Below, in pieces: positions 1 through 7,963 of a DNA stretch of 64,000 nt. The DNA is from Tepidiforma sp. (GTDB lineage: Bacteria; Chloroflexota; Dehalococcoidia; Tepidiformales; Tepidiformaceae), in assembly GCF_026003995.1 (NCBI RefSeq), contig NZ_BPIG01000001.1:879444-943443 (forward strand), written 5' to 3'. How positions within the stretch are numbered: position 1 is the stretch's first letter; the number at the start of each line of letters is the position of its first letter. The position numbers and the translations under genes were made by a program. The notes beneath the pieces were generated by a model that saw only the letters and a program-made list of their open reading frames with translations, did no database searches and was not told where the DNA came from.

Positions 1-1
1 A

Positions 2-367
2 TCGGACCTGTACGCGGTGGCGCGCGCCGCGGCGGAGGGGCGGCTGGCGGAGGTCGAGGTGCGGTGGGCCGCCGAGCCGGCGGTCTGCGTGGTGCTGGTG
101 CCGGGCGGCTACCCGGGGAAGTACGAGACCGGCCACCCGATCGAGGGGCTCGACCGCGTCGACCCCGACGTGTTCGTCTTCCACGGCGGCACGAAGCTGG
201 TCGACGGGCAGGTGGTGACGAGCGGCGGGCGCGCGCTGACGGTAGCGGCGCGGGCGGCGACGGTGCGCGAGGCGCGGGAGAAGGTGTACGAGAACGTCCG
301 GCGGATTCACTTCAAGGACATGCACTACCGGACGGATATCGCGCTGGAGGCGGCGGCCGGGGGCTGA
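2..367 (+). CDS. purD: phosphoribosylamine-glycine ligase, C-terminal part (window edge)
   Basis: C-terminal ~120 residues of PurD, the ATP-grasp ligase joining phosphoribosylamine and glycine to make GAR in purine synthesis. The frame is open from base 2, so the gene begins before the window; the internal GTG at 17 is not its start. Recognisable parts are the glycine-rich stretch GYPGKYETG, the segment VFHGGTK and the closing YENVRRIHFKDMHYRTDI, which is the usual PurD end. The next gene is purB, 41 bases downstream, which fits a purine cluster. Only the C domain is visible, so the ATP-grasp core cannot be judged. Confidence 0.93.
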   Translation, partial: SDLYAVARAAAEGRLAEVEVRWAAEPAVCVVLVPGGYPGKYETGHPIEGLDRVDPDVFVFHGGTKLVDGQVVTSGGRALTVAARAATVREAREKVYENVRRIHFKDMHYRTDIALEAAAGG

Positions 368-396
368 CGCGGCTTCTCCGAGCGGGGCCGGCGGGC

Positions 397-402
397 TACC
401 AT
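397..402 (+). promoter_or_regulatory. -10-like element for leaderless purB
   Basis: TACCAT ends 6 bases before the purB GTG, so transcription would begin at or next to the start codon. No convincing -35 is seen. It lies between the purD stop and purB, so purB may have its own promoter inside the cluster. One of 13 such sites in the window. Confidence 0.45.
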
Positions 403-408
403 TGCGGG

Positions 409-1701
409 GTGATCCCGCGCTACTCGCGGCCGGAGATGGCCGCCATTTGGACCGACGAAGCGAAGTACCGCCGCTGGCTCGACGTGGAGATCGCCGCGTG
501 CGAGGCGTGGGCCGAGCTGGGCGTCATCCCGCGGGAAGCGGCGGAGAAGATCCGGCGGGACGCGCGCTTCGACCTCGCGAAGATCAACGAGTACCTCGCT
601 ATCACGCACCATGACGTGACGGCGTTCCTGCGCAGCGTGGCGGATTCGCTCGGCGAAGAGGGGCGGTACGTCCACTTCGGGCTGACGAGCTCGGACGTCT
701 GGGACACGGCGACGGCGCTGCAGCTGCGGGACGCGAGCGACATCCTGCTCGCGGATATCGACGGGCTGCTGGCGGTGCTCGAGCGGCAGGCGCGGGCGCA
801 CCGGGACACGCTCTGCGTGGGCCGGACGCACGGGGTGCACGCGGAGCCGACGACGTTCGGGCTGAAGCTGGCCGTGTGGGTCGACGAGATGCGCCGGAAC
901 CGGGCGCGGATGGCTGCCGCGCGGGAAGCGGTGGCAGTCGGGGCGATCTCGGGGACGGTGGGCACGCACGCGTCGGTGCCGCCGCGGGTGGAAGAGCTGG
1001 TGTGCGAGAAGCTCGGCCTCGGCATCGAGGCGGCTTCGACGCAGGTCATCCAGCGGGACCGGCACGCGCAGTTCGTGACGACGCTGGCGCTCATCGGGGC
1101 GTCGCTGGAGAAGTTCGCGACGGAGATTCGTGCCCTGCAGAAGACGGAGGTGCGCGAGGCGGAGGAGCCGTTCGACGAGGGGCAGACAGGTTCGAGCGCG
1201 ATGCCGCACAAGCGGAACCCGGAGCTGTGCGAGCGGATTACCGGGCTGGCGCGGGTGCTGCGCGGCTACGCCGTGACGGCGATGGAGAACGTGGCGCTCT
1301 GGCACGAGCGGGACATCAGCCATTCGTCGACGGAGCGGATCGTCTTCCCGGACGCGACGCTCGTGCTGGACTACATGCTGAACCTGTTCACCGGGATCAT
1401 GGAGCGGCTGCGGGTGTACCCGGAGCACATGCGGGAGAACCTCGAGCGCTCCTACGGGCTGGTGTTTTCGCAGCGGGTGCTGCTGGCGCTCATCGAGACG
1501 GGGCTGAGCCGGCAGGAGGCGTACGCCATCGTGCAGCGGAACGCGATGCGCGCATGGAACGAGCGGGTGCCGTTCCTCGACCTGCTGCTGGCGGACCCGG
1601 AGGTGACTTCGCGGCTGCCGGAGGCGGAGCTGCGGGGGCTGTTCGACTACGGCTACTACCTGAAGAACATCGGCGCGACGTTCGAGCGCCTCGGCCTGTG
1701 A
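409..1701 (+). CDS. purB: adenylosuccinate lyase
   Basis: 430-residue adenylosuccinate lyase of the fumarase/aspartase superfamily. It catalyses two purine steps: SAICAR to AICAR, and adenylosuccinate to AMP. Visible motifs are TSSD near residue 93, the His of GRTHGVHAEPTTFG near 141, and the superfamily signature SSAMPHKRNP near 262-271 that carries the flexible catalytic loop. Length is normal. The GTG at 409 is chosen because the protein then begins IPRYSRPEM, typical of the family, although the frame stays open further upstream. The stop overlaps the next gene's ATG by one base, indicating translational coupling. Confidence 0.96.
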   Translation: MIPRYSRPEMAAIWTDEAKYRRWLDVEIAACEAWAELGVIPREAAEKIRRDARFDLAKINEYLAITHHDVTAFLRSVADSLGEEGRYVHFGLTSSDVWDTATALQLRDASDILLADIDGLLAVLERQARAHRDTLCVGRTHGVHAEPTTFGLKLAVWVDEMRRNRARMAAAREAVAVGAISGTVGTHASVPPRVEELVCEKLGLGIEAASTQVIQRDRHAQFVTTLALIGASLEKFATEIRALQKTEVREAEEPFDEGQTGSSAMPHKRNPELCERITGLARVLRGYAVTAMENVALWHERDISHSSTERIVFPDATLVLDYMLNLFTGIMERLRVYPEHMRENLERSYGLVFSQRVLLALIETGLSRQEAYAIVQRNAMRAWNERVPFLDLLLADPEVTSRLPEAELRGLFDYGYYLKNIGATFERLGL

Positions 1702-2480
1702 TGCAGCAGGGCGCGCCGGGGAATGCGGGCCTGCTGCCGGCGCGCCGGGTCATCGGCACGGCGTGGGACGTCATCACCTCGCGGCCGCGGGAGGCGCTGC
1801 TGCCGGTGGCGGCGGTCGAAATCCCGGTCGCGGTGCTGACGGCCGGCGTGACGGCGCTGGCGCTGCTGACCGCGCTGGGGGACGTCGAACTCGGTCCCGA
1901 GGACCGGGGCTACCTCCTCCTCATCATCGTGACGGCGGCGGTGCAGGCGCTCTTCGCGCAGGTGGCCCACGGGGCGGCAATCGTGTCGATTGCGGGGCTG
2001 CTGCGCGGCGAGCGGCTGACGCTGAGCGAGGCGCTGGACCCGCCGTTCACCCGGATGGGCGGGCTGCTGGCGATCCTCGTCATCCTGCTGGCGGTGACGG
2101 CGGGGCTCGCGCTGACGCTCATCGGGCTGGTGCTGCTGCCGTACATCGCGGTGCGGCTGGCGCTGACGCACCAGGCGTTCCTGCTGGAGGGGCGGTCGCC
2201 GTTCGGGGCGTTCGGCCGGAGCTGGGCGTTGATGCAGGGCCACATGCTCCGCATGCTGGGGGTGATGCTGCTGACGCTGCTCATCTTCATCGGGCCGGCG
2301 CTGCTCATCCAGGCGCTCGACGCGCTGGTCGTCGGGCCGCGCGGAGCGCAGGTGGCGCTACAGGCGGGCGTCTCGGTGCTGCAGGGCATCCTGACGATCC
2401 CGCTGGTGGCGTTCACCTCCGCGACGACGACGGTGTTCTACCTGAACCTGGAAGGGGCGCAGCCGTGGTCGAAACGATGA
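1701..2480 (+). CDS. uncharacterised polytopic membrane protein in purine operon
   Basis: 259-residue membrane protein of unknown function. The N-terminal ~20 residues look cytosolic, followed by about five or six hydrophobic segments (around residues 33-55, 70-95, 125-160, 180-215 and 225-250). The middle segment ILVILLAVTAGLALTLIGL is strongly hydrophobic, and F-x-R-S-W near residue 173 resembles the interior of YciC/DUF-type membrane families. Its ATG overlaps the purB stop by one base and its end overlaps purC, so it is co-translated with purine enzymes. I do not recognise a transporter signature; a role in purine metabolism is not shown. Confidence 0.8.
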   Translation: MQQGAPGNAGLLPARRVIGTAWDVITSRPREALLPVAAVEIPVAVLTAGVTALALLTALGDVELGPEDRGYLLLIIVTAAVQALFAQVAHGAAIVSIAGLLRGERLTLSEALDPPFTRMGGLLAILVILLAVTAGLALTLIGLVLLPYIAVRLALTHQAFLLEGRSPFGAFGRSWALMQGHMLRMLGVMLLTLLIFIGPALLIQALDALVVGPRGAQVALQAGVSVLQGILTIPLVAFTSATTTVFYLNLEGAQPWSKR

Positions 2481-3352
2481 TCCGCTCGGAGCTGCCGTGG
2501 CCGGTCTACCGGGGCAAGGTGCGCGATACGTACGACCTGGGCGACCGGCTGCTGATCGTGGCGACGGACCGCATCTCGGCGCTGGACGTCGTGCTGCCCA
2601 CGCCGATTCCCGGGAAGGGGAAGGTGCTGACGATGCTCTCGGCGTGGTGGTTCGAGCGCATCGGCGGCGTCGTACCGAACCACTTCATCGCCGTCATCAC
2701 GGAGGCGAACCGCCGCGAGGTGCCGTTCGAGCTGGGGCCGGAGTATTTCGAGCGGTCGATGCTGGTGCGGAAGGCGAAGCGGCTCGACGCCGAGTGCATC
2801 GCACGGGGGTACCTCGCGGGTTCGGGCTGGAAGGAGTACCGGGCCACGGGCACGGTGTGCGGCATCCCGCTGCCGGAAGGGCTGCGGGAGTCGGACCGGC
2901 TGCCGGAGCCGATCTTCACGCCGAGCACGAAGGCGGCCGAGGGACACGACCGGAACATCACCTACGCGGAGCTGGAGGAGCTGGTCGGACCCGAGGCAGC
3001 GAACGCGATGCGGATCCGGACGATGGCCGTCTACGGATATGCGCACACCGTGGCGCTGGAACGGGGCATCATCATCGCGGATACGAAGCTGGAGTTCGGC
3101 TGGTGGAACGAGGAGGTCATCCTCATCGACGAGGTGCTGACGCCGGACAGCAGCCGGTTCTGGCTCGCCGAAGAGTACCGGCCGGGCGGCCCCCAGCCGA
3201 GCCTCGACAAGCAGCCGGTGCGCGACTGGCTGGCGGCGAACTGGCGCGATGGCGACCCGGTGCCCGAGCTGCCGCGCGATGTGGTCGAGGCGACGACGGA
3301 ACGGTACCTCCGGGCGTACCGGATGCTGACTGGAGAGGAGCTTTCGCTGTGA
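2465..3352 (+). CDS. purC: phosphoribosylaminoimidazole-succinocarboxamide synthase (SAICAR synthetase)
   Basis: 295-residue PurC, which joins aspartate to CAIR with ATP in purine synthesis. The N-terminal nucleotide-binding part reads VYRGKVRDTYDLG then ATDRISALDVVLP. The central ARGYLAGSGWKEY is the SAICAR synthetase signature, and DTKLEFG lies near the middle of the C-terminal half. It is the longer, roughly 290-residue type. GTG 2465 is preferred because GAAGGGG lies 7 bases upstream; an ATG at 2477 would instead give an ATGA overlap with the upstream stop. The purS start follows with its own good ribosome site. Confidence 0.95.
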   Translation: MVETMIRSELPWPVYRGKVRDTYDLGDRLLIVATDRISALDVVLPTPIPGKGKVLTMLSAWWFERIGGVVPNHFIAVITEANRREVPFELGPEYFERSMLVRKAKRLDAECIARGYLAGSGWKEYRATGTVCGIPLPEGLRESDRLPEPIFTPSTKAAEGHDRNITYAELEELVGPEAANAMRIRTMAVYGYAHTVALERGIIIADTKLEFGWWNEEVILIDEVLTPDSSRFWLAEEYRPGGPQPSLDKQPVRDWLAANWRDGDPVPELPRDVVEATTERYLRAYRMLTGEELSL

Positions 3353-3681
3353 GCAAGAAGGACGGGAAGTCGAAGGCGGACAAGGCAGAAAAGGTCGAGA
3401 AGAAGGCCAGGAAGGAGTCCGGCGAGGCGAAGGGATTCCTCGCGCGGGTGTACGTGGCGCTCAAGCCGACGGTGAACGACCCGGAGGGCCTGACCATCGC
3501 GAATGCGCTCGGGTCGCTGGGATTCGAAGGCGTCGACGGGGTGCGGTCGGGCAAGTACTTCCAGGTGCGGCTGCGGGCCGCGGACGCGAAGGCTGCGGCG
3601 GAACAGGTGGACCAGATGTGCAGCCGGCTGCTGGCGAACCCGGTCATCGAGACGTACGAGTTCGAACTCGAGAAGGCGTGA
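3349..3681 (+). CDS. purS: FGAM synthase subunit PurS with Lys-rich N-terminal extension
   Basis: 110-residue PurS, the small subunit that helps move ammonia between PurQ and PurL in formylglycinamidine synthase. The conserved core begins near residue 30 (ARVYVALKPTVNDPEG) and ends VIETYEFELEKA; VRSGKYFQV matches the family. The first ~28 residues are an added lysine/glutamate-rich tail, unlike the usual ~80-residue protein. GTG 3349 is supported by GGAGAGGAG just upstream and overlaps the purC stop. purQ and purL do not follow, so the complex must be completed from elsewhere in the genome. Confidence 0.93.
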   Translation: MSKKDGKSKADKAEKVEKKARKESGEAKGFLARVYVALKPTVNDPEGLTIANALGSLGFEGVDGVRSGKYFQVRLRAADAKAAAEQVDQMCSRLLANPVIETYEFELEKA

Positions 3682-3682
3682 A

Positions 3683-4471
3683 ATGGGCAGCGGTCCGCAA
3701 CGGATCGTTTGCCTGACCGAGGAGACGACCGAGATCGCGTTCGCGGTCGGCGCGGGCGAGCGGGTGGTCGGGGTCACCGGTTACGCCATCCGGCCGCCGG
3801 AGGCGCGGAAGAAGCCGAAGGTCGCGGCCTTCCAGACGGCGCACGTGGAGCGGATCCTGGCGCTGGAGCCGGAGCTCGTGCTGGGCTTCAGCGACCTGCA
3901 GGCAGAGATCGCGCGGGAGCTCATCCGGGCGGGCGTAACGGTGCTCATCACGAACCAGCGGACGCTGGCGGAGACGGCTCAGGCGATCCGGCTCATCGGG
4001 GCAGCGTGCGGCGAGCCCGCGGCCGGCGAGCAGCTGGCGGAGCAGTTCGAGGCCGAGCTGGCGGCGATCGCGGCGCGGCCGACCCGCCCGGCGCGGCCGC
4101 CGCGGGTGTACTTCGAGGAGTGGGACGACCCGCTGATTTCGGGGATTGCGTGGGTGAGCGAGCTCATCGAGCGGTGCGGCGGGGAGGACATCTTCCCGGA
4201 GCTGCGCGGGTGCCGGGCGGCGCCGCAGCGGGTGGTCGACCCGGCAGAGGTCGTGCGGCGCGACCCGGAGGTCATCGTCGCGAGCTGGTGCGGGAAGAAG
4301 GCGCGGCTCGAGCGGATTGCGGCGCGGCCGGGCTGGGACGGCATCAGCGCTGTGCGCGCTGGGCGGCTGTACGAAATCAAGTCGCCGGACATCCTGGCGC
4401 CGGGGCCGAGCCTGCTGCACGGGGCGCGGCAGCTGGCGGCGATTCTCGATGGGGTTACTGGCGCGGCGTGA
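3683..4471 (+). CDS. cobalamin-binding/periplasmic-binding-like protein without a signal peptide
   Basis: 262-residue protein with the helical-backbone metal-receptor fold of BtuF/FecB-like solute-binding proteins. Family features are IVCLTEETTEIAFAVGAGERVVGVT at the N-terminus, VERILALEPELVLGF near residues 54-70, an AWVSELIERCGGEDIF segment near 155, and VVRRDPEVIVASWCGK near 195. There is no signal peptide or lipobox, so it probably stays in the cytoplasm, and no BtuC/D genes are nearby. It starts 2 bases after the purS stop and is likely cotranscribed. Its ligand is unknown; cobalamin is only the family annotation. Its end overlaps the convergent ATPase gene by 17 bases. Confidence 0.8.
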   Translation: MGSGPQRIVCLTEETTEIAFAVGAGERVVGVTGYAIRPPEARKKPKVAAFQTAHVERILALEPELVLGFSDLQAEIARELIRAGVTVLITNQRTLAETAQAIRLIGAACGEPAAGEQLAEQFEAELAAIAARPTRPARPPRVYFEEWDDPLISGIAWVSELIERCGGEDIFPELRGCRAAPQRVVDPAEVVRRDPEVIVASWCGKKARLERIAARPGWDGISAVRAGRLYEIKSPDILAPGPSLLHGARQLAAILDGVTGAA

Positions 4472-5843
4472 CCGGGCCGGGGTCGACGGCGAAGTAGACT
4501 TCGCAGGCGCGGCGGGCGGCGCCGGGTTCGAGCACGGGCGGGCGCTTCACGAAGCGGGATTCTTCGATGATGAGCTGGAGGATGTCGCGCGGGTGGCAGC
4601 TGCGGAGGTTGCCGCCAGAAGCGCGACGGACGAGTTCGACGGCGACCTCGATGCCCTGCGGGCTCGCCTCGACGCCCATGGCGTCGGCGAAGCGGCGGAA
4701 GATCTCGGCCATCTGCTCGGGCGTCGGCTCGGGGATGCGGATCTTGTAGGGGATGCGGCGGAGGTGGGCCTCTTCGAGCATCGTTTTCGGCTCGAGGTTG
4801 GTGCTGAAGCAGATGGTCGAGCGGAACGGGAAGGTGATGCGCTCGCCGGTGACGAGCGACATGGTGTCTTCGCCGCGTTCGAGGGCGGCAATCCAGCGGT
4901 TGAGGAGGGCGTGCGGGGAGACCTGCTGGCGGCCGAAGTCGTCGATGGCGAGGAGGCCGCCGTGGGCCTTCACGTGGGCCGGAGCCTGGTGGTAGCCGAG
5001 GGCCGGGTCGTAGGCGAGGTCGAGGTCTTCGGGGCGGAGTTCGCCGCCAACGAAGACGAACGGGCGGCGGATGCGCAGCCAGCGGCGGTCGAACTGGGAG
5101 GTGGCGTCGGCGGTGTCGTCGCCTTCGACGGGCTGGTGCACGAGGTCGTCGTAGAGGCGGATGATGTGGCCGCTGACGTAGACGGCCATGGGCATGAGGG
5201 TGACGCCCTGGATGGCCTCGCTCGTGAGTTCGAGGATGGTGGTCTTGCCGTTGCCGGGGGCGCCCCAGAGCATGGCGGGGCGGCCGCTGGTGAGGGCGAG
5301 GCAGACCTTGGCGACGACGTCGCGGGCGAGGACGAGCTGCTGGAGGGCGCGGGCGAGGCGGACCGGGTCGGGGGCGCCGACCTCGGTGTCGCGTTCGAGG
5401 ACGCGGAAGTAGTCCTGGATGGGCACAGGCACGGGGCCGACGTACTTGCTGCGGCCGAAGGCGTTTTCGGCTTCGCGCATGCCGAGTTCGGTGAGTCGGT
5501 ACTGCCATTCGGTTTCGAGGCGGCCGGAGGCGGAGGTCGTTTCGACGAGGCGCTGGCGGCGGAGCTCATCGAGGGCTTCGCGGGCGACCCCGGGGGAGAC
5601 GCGCATGGCGTTCGCGATGCCGATCGGCGTCGGGACGGTGATGCGGTAGAGGGTCTTGAGGGTGAGGTCTTCGATGAAGCGCTCGGGGAGGCCCAGCTCG
5701 TAGATGTGGTCGGGGGCCTCGGGGAGCGAAGGGAGGGCGCGCAGGTGGCTGGGGGCCTGGCGCGGCGGCTGCTGGCGCGGTTCCTCGGCGTACTCCGGCT
5801 GCATGGCGAGGCTCCCGGAGGTCGGGGGGAATGGGTGCTCCAT
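4455..5843 (-). CDS. AAA family ATPase with N-terminal winged-helix-like region
   Basis: 462-residue ATPase. Residues ~1-45 are Pro/Gln-rich and probably disordered, ~55-130 look like a winged-helix region, and the AAA core follows. Walker A is GAPGNGKT at ~194-201, Walker B is LLAIDDFGRQQ near 300, and the sensor-1-like motif is CFSTNLEP. A C-terminal helical lid contains CHPRDILQLI. Related proteins are annotated simply as ATP-binding; I cannot assign a substrate. It is monocistronic, convergent with the binding-protein gene, and overlaps it by 17 bases. AGGTAGGTG lies just ahead of the ATG; Met14 is an alternative start. Confidence 0.85.
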   Translation of the reverse strand: MEHPFPPTSGSLAMQPEYAEEPRQQPPRQAPSHLRALPSLPEAPDHIYELGLPERFIEDLTLKTLYRITVPTPIGIANAMRVSPGVAREALDELRRQRLVETTSASGRLETEWQYRLTELGMREAENAFGRSKYVGPVPVPIQDYFRVLERDTEVGAPDPVRLARALQQLVLARDVVAKVCLALTSGRPAMLWGAPGNGKTTILELTSEAIQGVTLMPMAVYVSGHIIRLYDDLVHQPVEGDDTADATSQFDRRWLRIRRPFVFVGGELRPEDLDLAYDPALGYHQAPAHVKAHGGLLAIDDFGRQQVSPHALLNRWIAALERGEDTMSLVTGERITFPFRSTICFSTNLEPKTMLEEAHLRRIPYKIRIPEPTPEQMAEIFRRFADAMGVEASPQGIEVAVELVRRASGGNLRSCHPRDILQLIIEESRFVKRPPVLEPGAARRACEVYFAVDPGPVTPRQ

Positions 5844-5945
5844 ATCACCTACCTGCGTGGCACCGGGCGCCGTTCGGGGCGCGTGCCCTACCTTGAAGGT
5901 CGGCAGGCAGGGGTCCGCGCCCAGATCGAGGGGGTGATGAAGCGG

Positions 5946-6587
5946 CTATTCCCCGGGTGACAGCGGCGTGAACGGCGGGTGGTCGCCGCCGGGAGGCGGC
6001 GGCGGGTCGGCGAACGCGAAGCGGCCTTCCATGTCCCAGAGGAGCCACCATTCACGGCGGACTTCCATGCGGAGATAGCGGTCGGCGCCGCGGAGGACGG
6101 CCACCGTGGGGCTGAAGCCGGCGGCGGCGAAGGCGCGGCGGGCGGGGACGTTCGATTCGAGCGTGTGGAGGTAGACCTCGCGGAAGGGGTGGGCGGCGAA
6201 GAGGTAGCGCAGGAACAGGACGACGGCTTCGCGGCCGAAACCGGCGCCGCGGCGGCGGGCATCGCCGATCGTGATGCCGAGCTCGGCGGAATCGCCGGTT
6301 TCGGCGTTGTAGTACATGACGGTGCCGATGTGTTCGCCCGCGATGGTGTCGATGGCGAGCTGGTCGCGGCCGTAGCCGGCGAGGCGGGTCTCCTGTTCGA
6401 AGGTTTCGAGGAAGCGCGCGAAGGAGGGCGGGACGGGCGCCTGGCCGTTGAGGCGGGCCGTTTCGGGGTCGCGCCGCCAGTGGTATTCGTCGATGGCGTC
6501 GCTGCGGCGCCGGCGGCGGAGGAGGACGTTCCGGCCGCGGGCGACGACGAGCGCGGCGTCGCCGGCTGGCGGCGTCTCGAGCGTCAC
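5946..6587 (-). CDS. GNAT family N-acetyltransferase (RimJ/RimL-like)
   Basis: 213-residue acetyltransferase. The GNAT core spans roughly residues 20-180. It includes an acceptor-side RDPETARLNG, a beta-strand pair ending AELGITIGDARRRGAGFGREAV (motif A, acetyl-CoA pyrophosphate loop), then VYLHTLESNVPARRAFAAAGF (motif B). This resembles RimJ/RimL enzymes that acetylate protein N-termini or antibiotics; the substrate is unknown. The C-terminal 25 residues are Pro-rich. Its start overlaps the Nudix stop by 4 bases, making it the last gene of the HEAT-Nudix-GNAT operon. Confidence 0.88.
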   Translation of the reverse strand: MTLETPPAGDAALVVARGRNVLLRRRRRSDAIDEYHWRRDPETARLNGQAPVPPSFARFLETFEQETRLAGYGRDQLAIDTIAGEHIGTVMYYNAETGDSAELGITIGDARRRGAGFGREAVVLFLRYLFAAHPFREVYLHTLESNVPARRAFAAAGFSPTVAVLRGADRYLRMEVRREWWLLWDMEGRFAFADPPPPPGGDHPPFTPLSPGE

Positions 6588-7030
6588 ACCTCGACCCCGA
6601 GGCGGCGGGCGGCCTCGCGGAGGAGGTTCCGCTCGCCTTCGTAGGTGAGGAGTTCGAGGGCCTCGGGGATGGTGACCCAGCGGACTTCGTCGAACTCGTG
6701 GTCGTGGTTGGCGACATCGCCGCCGACGGGCTCCATCAGCCAGTGATGGACGCGCTTGTGGTAGCGAGTCCCGTTGGCGGTGAACCAGTACTCGATGCTG
6801 CCGACCGGTTCGCCGAGGCGGACATCGAGGCCGGTTTCTTCGCGGACTTCGCGGAGCGCGGTCTGTTCGAGGGGTTCGCCTTCATCGGGGGTGCCTTTGG
6901 GGAGCACCCAGAGGCGCTCGGCGCGGCGGCCGCAGATGGCCACCTGCACCTCGCCGGTTTCGCTGCGGCGCCACGGGATGCCGCCCGCGGAGACGACGTC
7001 TTCGATGGGGAGGCGGGAGCGGGAGGTCAC
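6584..7030 (-). CDS. NUDIX hydrolase
   Basis: 148-residue Nudix hydrolase. The Nudix box spans residues ~45-68: G of PKGTPDEGE, then REVREETG, matching G-x5-E-x7-R-E-U-x-E-E-x-G. The substrate is a nucleoside diphosphate linked to another moiety. The early SAGGIPWRR and late WVTIPEALELL resemble diadenosine-polyphosphate or MutT-like members. It is translationally coupled on both sides: its start overlaps the HEAT-gene stop and its end overlaps the GNAT start. Substrate specificity cannot be read from sequence. Confidence 0.9.
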   Translation of the reverse strand: MTSRSRLPIEDVVSAGGIPWRRSETGEVQVAICGRRAERLWVLPKGTPDEGEPLEQTALREVREETGLDVRLGEPVGSIEYWFTANGTRYHKRVHHWLMEPVGGDVANHDHEFDEVRWVTIPEALELLTYEGERNLLREAARRLGVEV

Positions 7031-7947
7031 GGGAGCTCTCCGAAGCGGCGGAACTGGATGCCGCGGGCGGCCTCGAGGGCAGCTTCGACGGCGTCTTCGA
7101 GGCCGGGCGGGACTTCCTCGCGGTAGGCTTCGAGGAGTTCGACGGCTTCGTCGCCGCCGATGTCGCCGAGGGCTTCGATGACGGCGAAGAGCACTTCGGC
7201 GTCGTCGTCGCTGAGCGCGTCGCCGAGGGCGGGGACGAGCTCTTCGGAGCCCAGCGCGCCGGCGGCGAGGGCGGCCTCGAAGCGCATTTCGGGGTCATCG
7301 GCGGCGAGCTGTTCGGCGATGTACTCGGCCCATTCTTCGCGGGCGGAGTAGCCCATAGCGCGGATGGCGGCGAGGCGGAGGGCGGGCTGGCCGCTTTCGT
7401 AGGCGGCTTCGATGACGGCCGGGACGCGGGGGTCGCCGCTGGGACCGAGAGCCTCGACCGCGGCGGCGCGGAGGTCTTCGGCGGCGGATTCGGCCGCTTC
7501 GAGCAGGGCAGCCGTCATGCGCCGGGCGGCGCCCTCATCGAGGCGGCCGTATTCGGCGGCTTCGAGGAAGCGCAGGAGGCTGCGGGCAGCGGCGGCGCGG
7601 ACCTCGAGGTCGCGCTCGGTTTCGACGAGGGCGACGAGGAGGTCGCCGGCGGCCGGGTCGAGCGATTCCCAGAGGGCCTGGATGGCGCGGAGGCGAACGG
7701 ACGGTTCGGGGTCGGCGAGGCCGACGCGGCCGAGGGCGGTGAAATCGAGGGCGAGGTCTTCGTCGGCGAGCTCGTAGGCTTCATCGAGGAGGAATTCGCG
7801 CGCTTCGAGGGGGATGTCGAGCCAGCGCTCGCGAAGGTAGGCGGCGTCGGCGCGGTCGAGGTCGGAGAGGGCGGCGAAGTCCGCAGGCCGGGGGCGGGTG
7901 CCGGCGGCGACGGCGTCGAGAAAGCGCTGAATCCCGGGAGAGGGCAT
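7027..7947 (-). CDS. HEAT-repeat protein
   Basis: 306-residue alpha-helical protein, strongly acidic and Ala/Leu/Glu-rich. From about residue 75 it shows five or six HEAT-like repeats of ~30 residues, with recurring patterns such as PSVRLRAIQALWES, LRAAAVEALGPSGD, PALRLAAIRAMGYS and EVLFAVIEALGDIGG. HEAT proteins act as scaffolds; no enzymatic motif is present. ATG 7947 is preferred because a TACGAT element ends 7 bases before it; GTG 7950 is the alternative. First gene of an operon with Nudix and GNAT genes, 17 bases after gpsA ends. Confidence 0.83.
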   Translation of the reverse strand: MPSPGIQRFLDAVAAGTRPRPADFAALSDLDRADAAYLRERWLDIPLEAREFLLDEAYELADEDLALDFTALGRVGLADPEPSVRLRAIQALWESLDPAAGDLLVALVETERDLEVRAAAARSLLRFLEAAEYGRLDEGAARRMTAALLEAAESAAEDLRAAAVEALGPSGDPRVPAVIEAAYESGQPALRLAAIRAMGYSAREEWAEYIAEQLAADDPEMRFEAALAAGALGSEELVPALGDALSDDDAEVLFAVIEALGDIGGDEAVELLEAYREEVPPGLEDAVEAALEAARGIQFRRFGELP

Positions 7948-7954
7948 CACTGTG

Positions 7955-7960
7955 ATCGTA
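7955..7960 (-). promoter_or_regulatory. -10-like element for leaderless HEAT-repeat gene
   Basis: TACGAT on the minus strand, 7 bases before the ATG at 7947. It overlaps the end of the region behind gpsA, so the HEAT-Nudix-GNAT operon may be transcribed separately from gpsA. Confidence 0.45.
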
Positions 7961-7963
7961 GCA

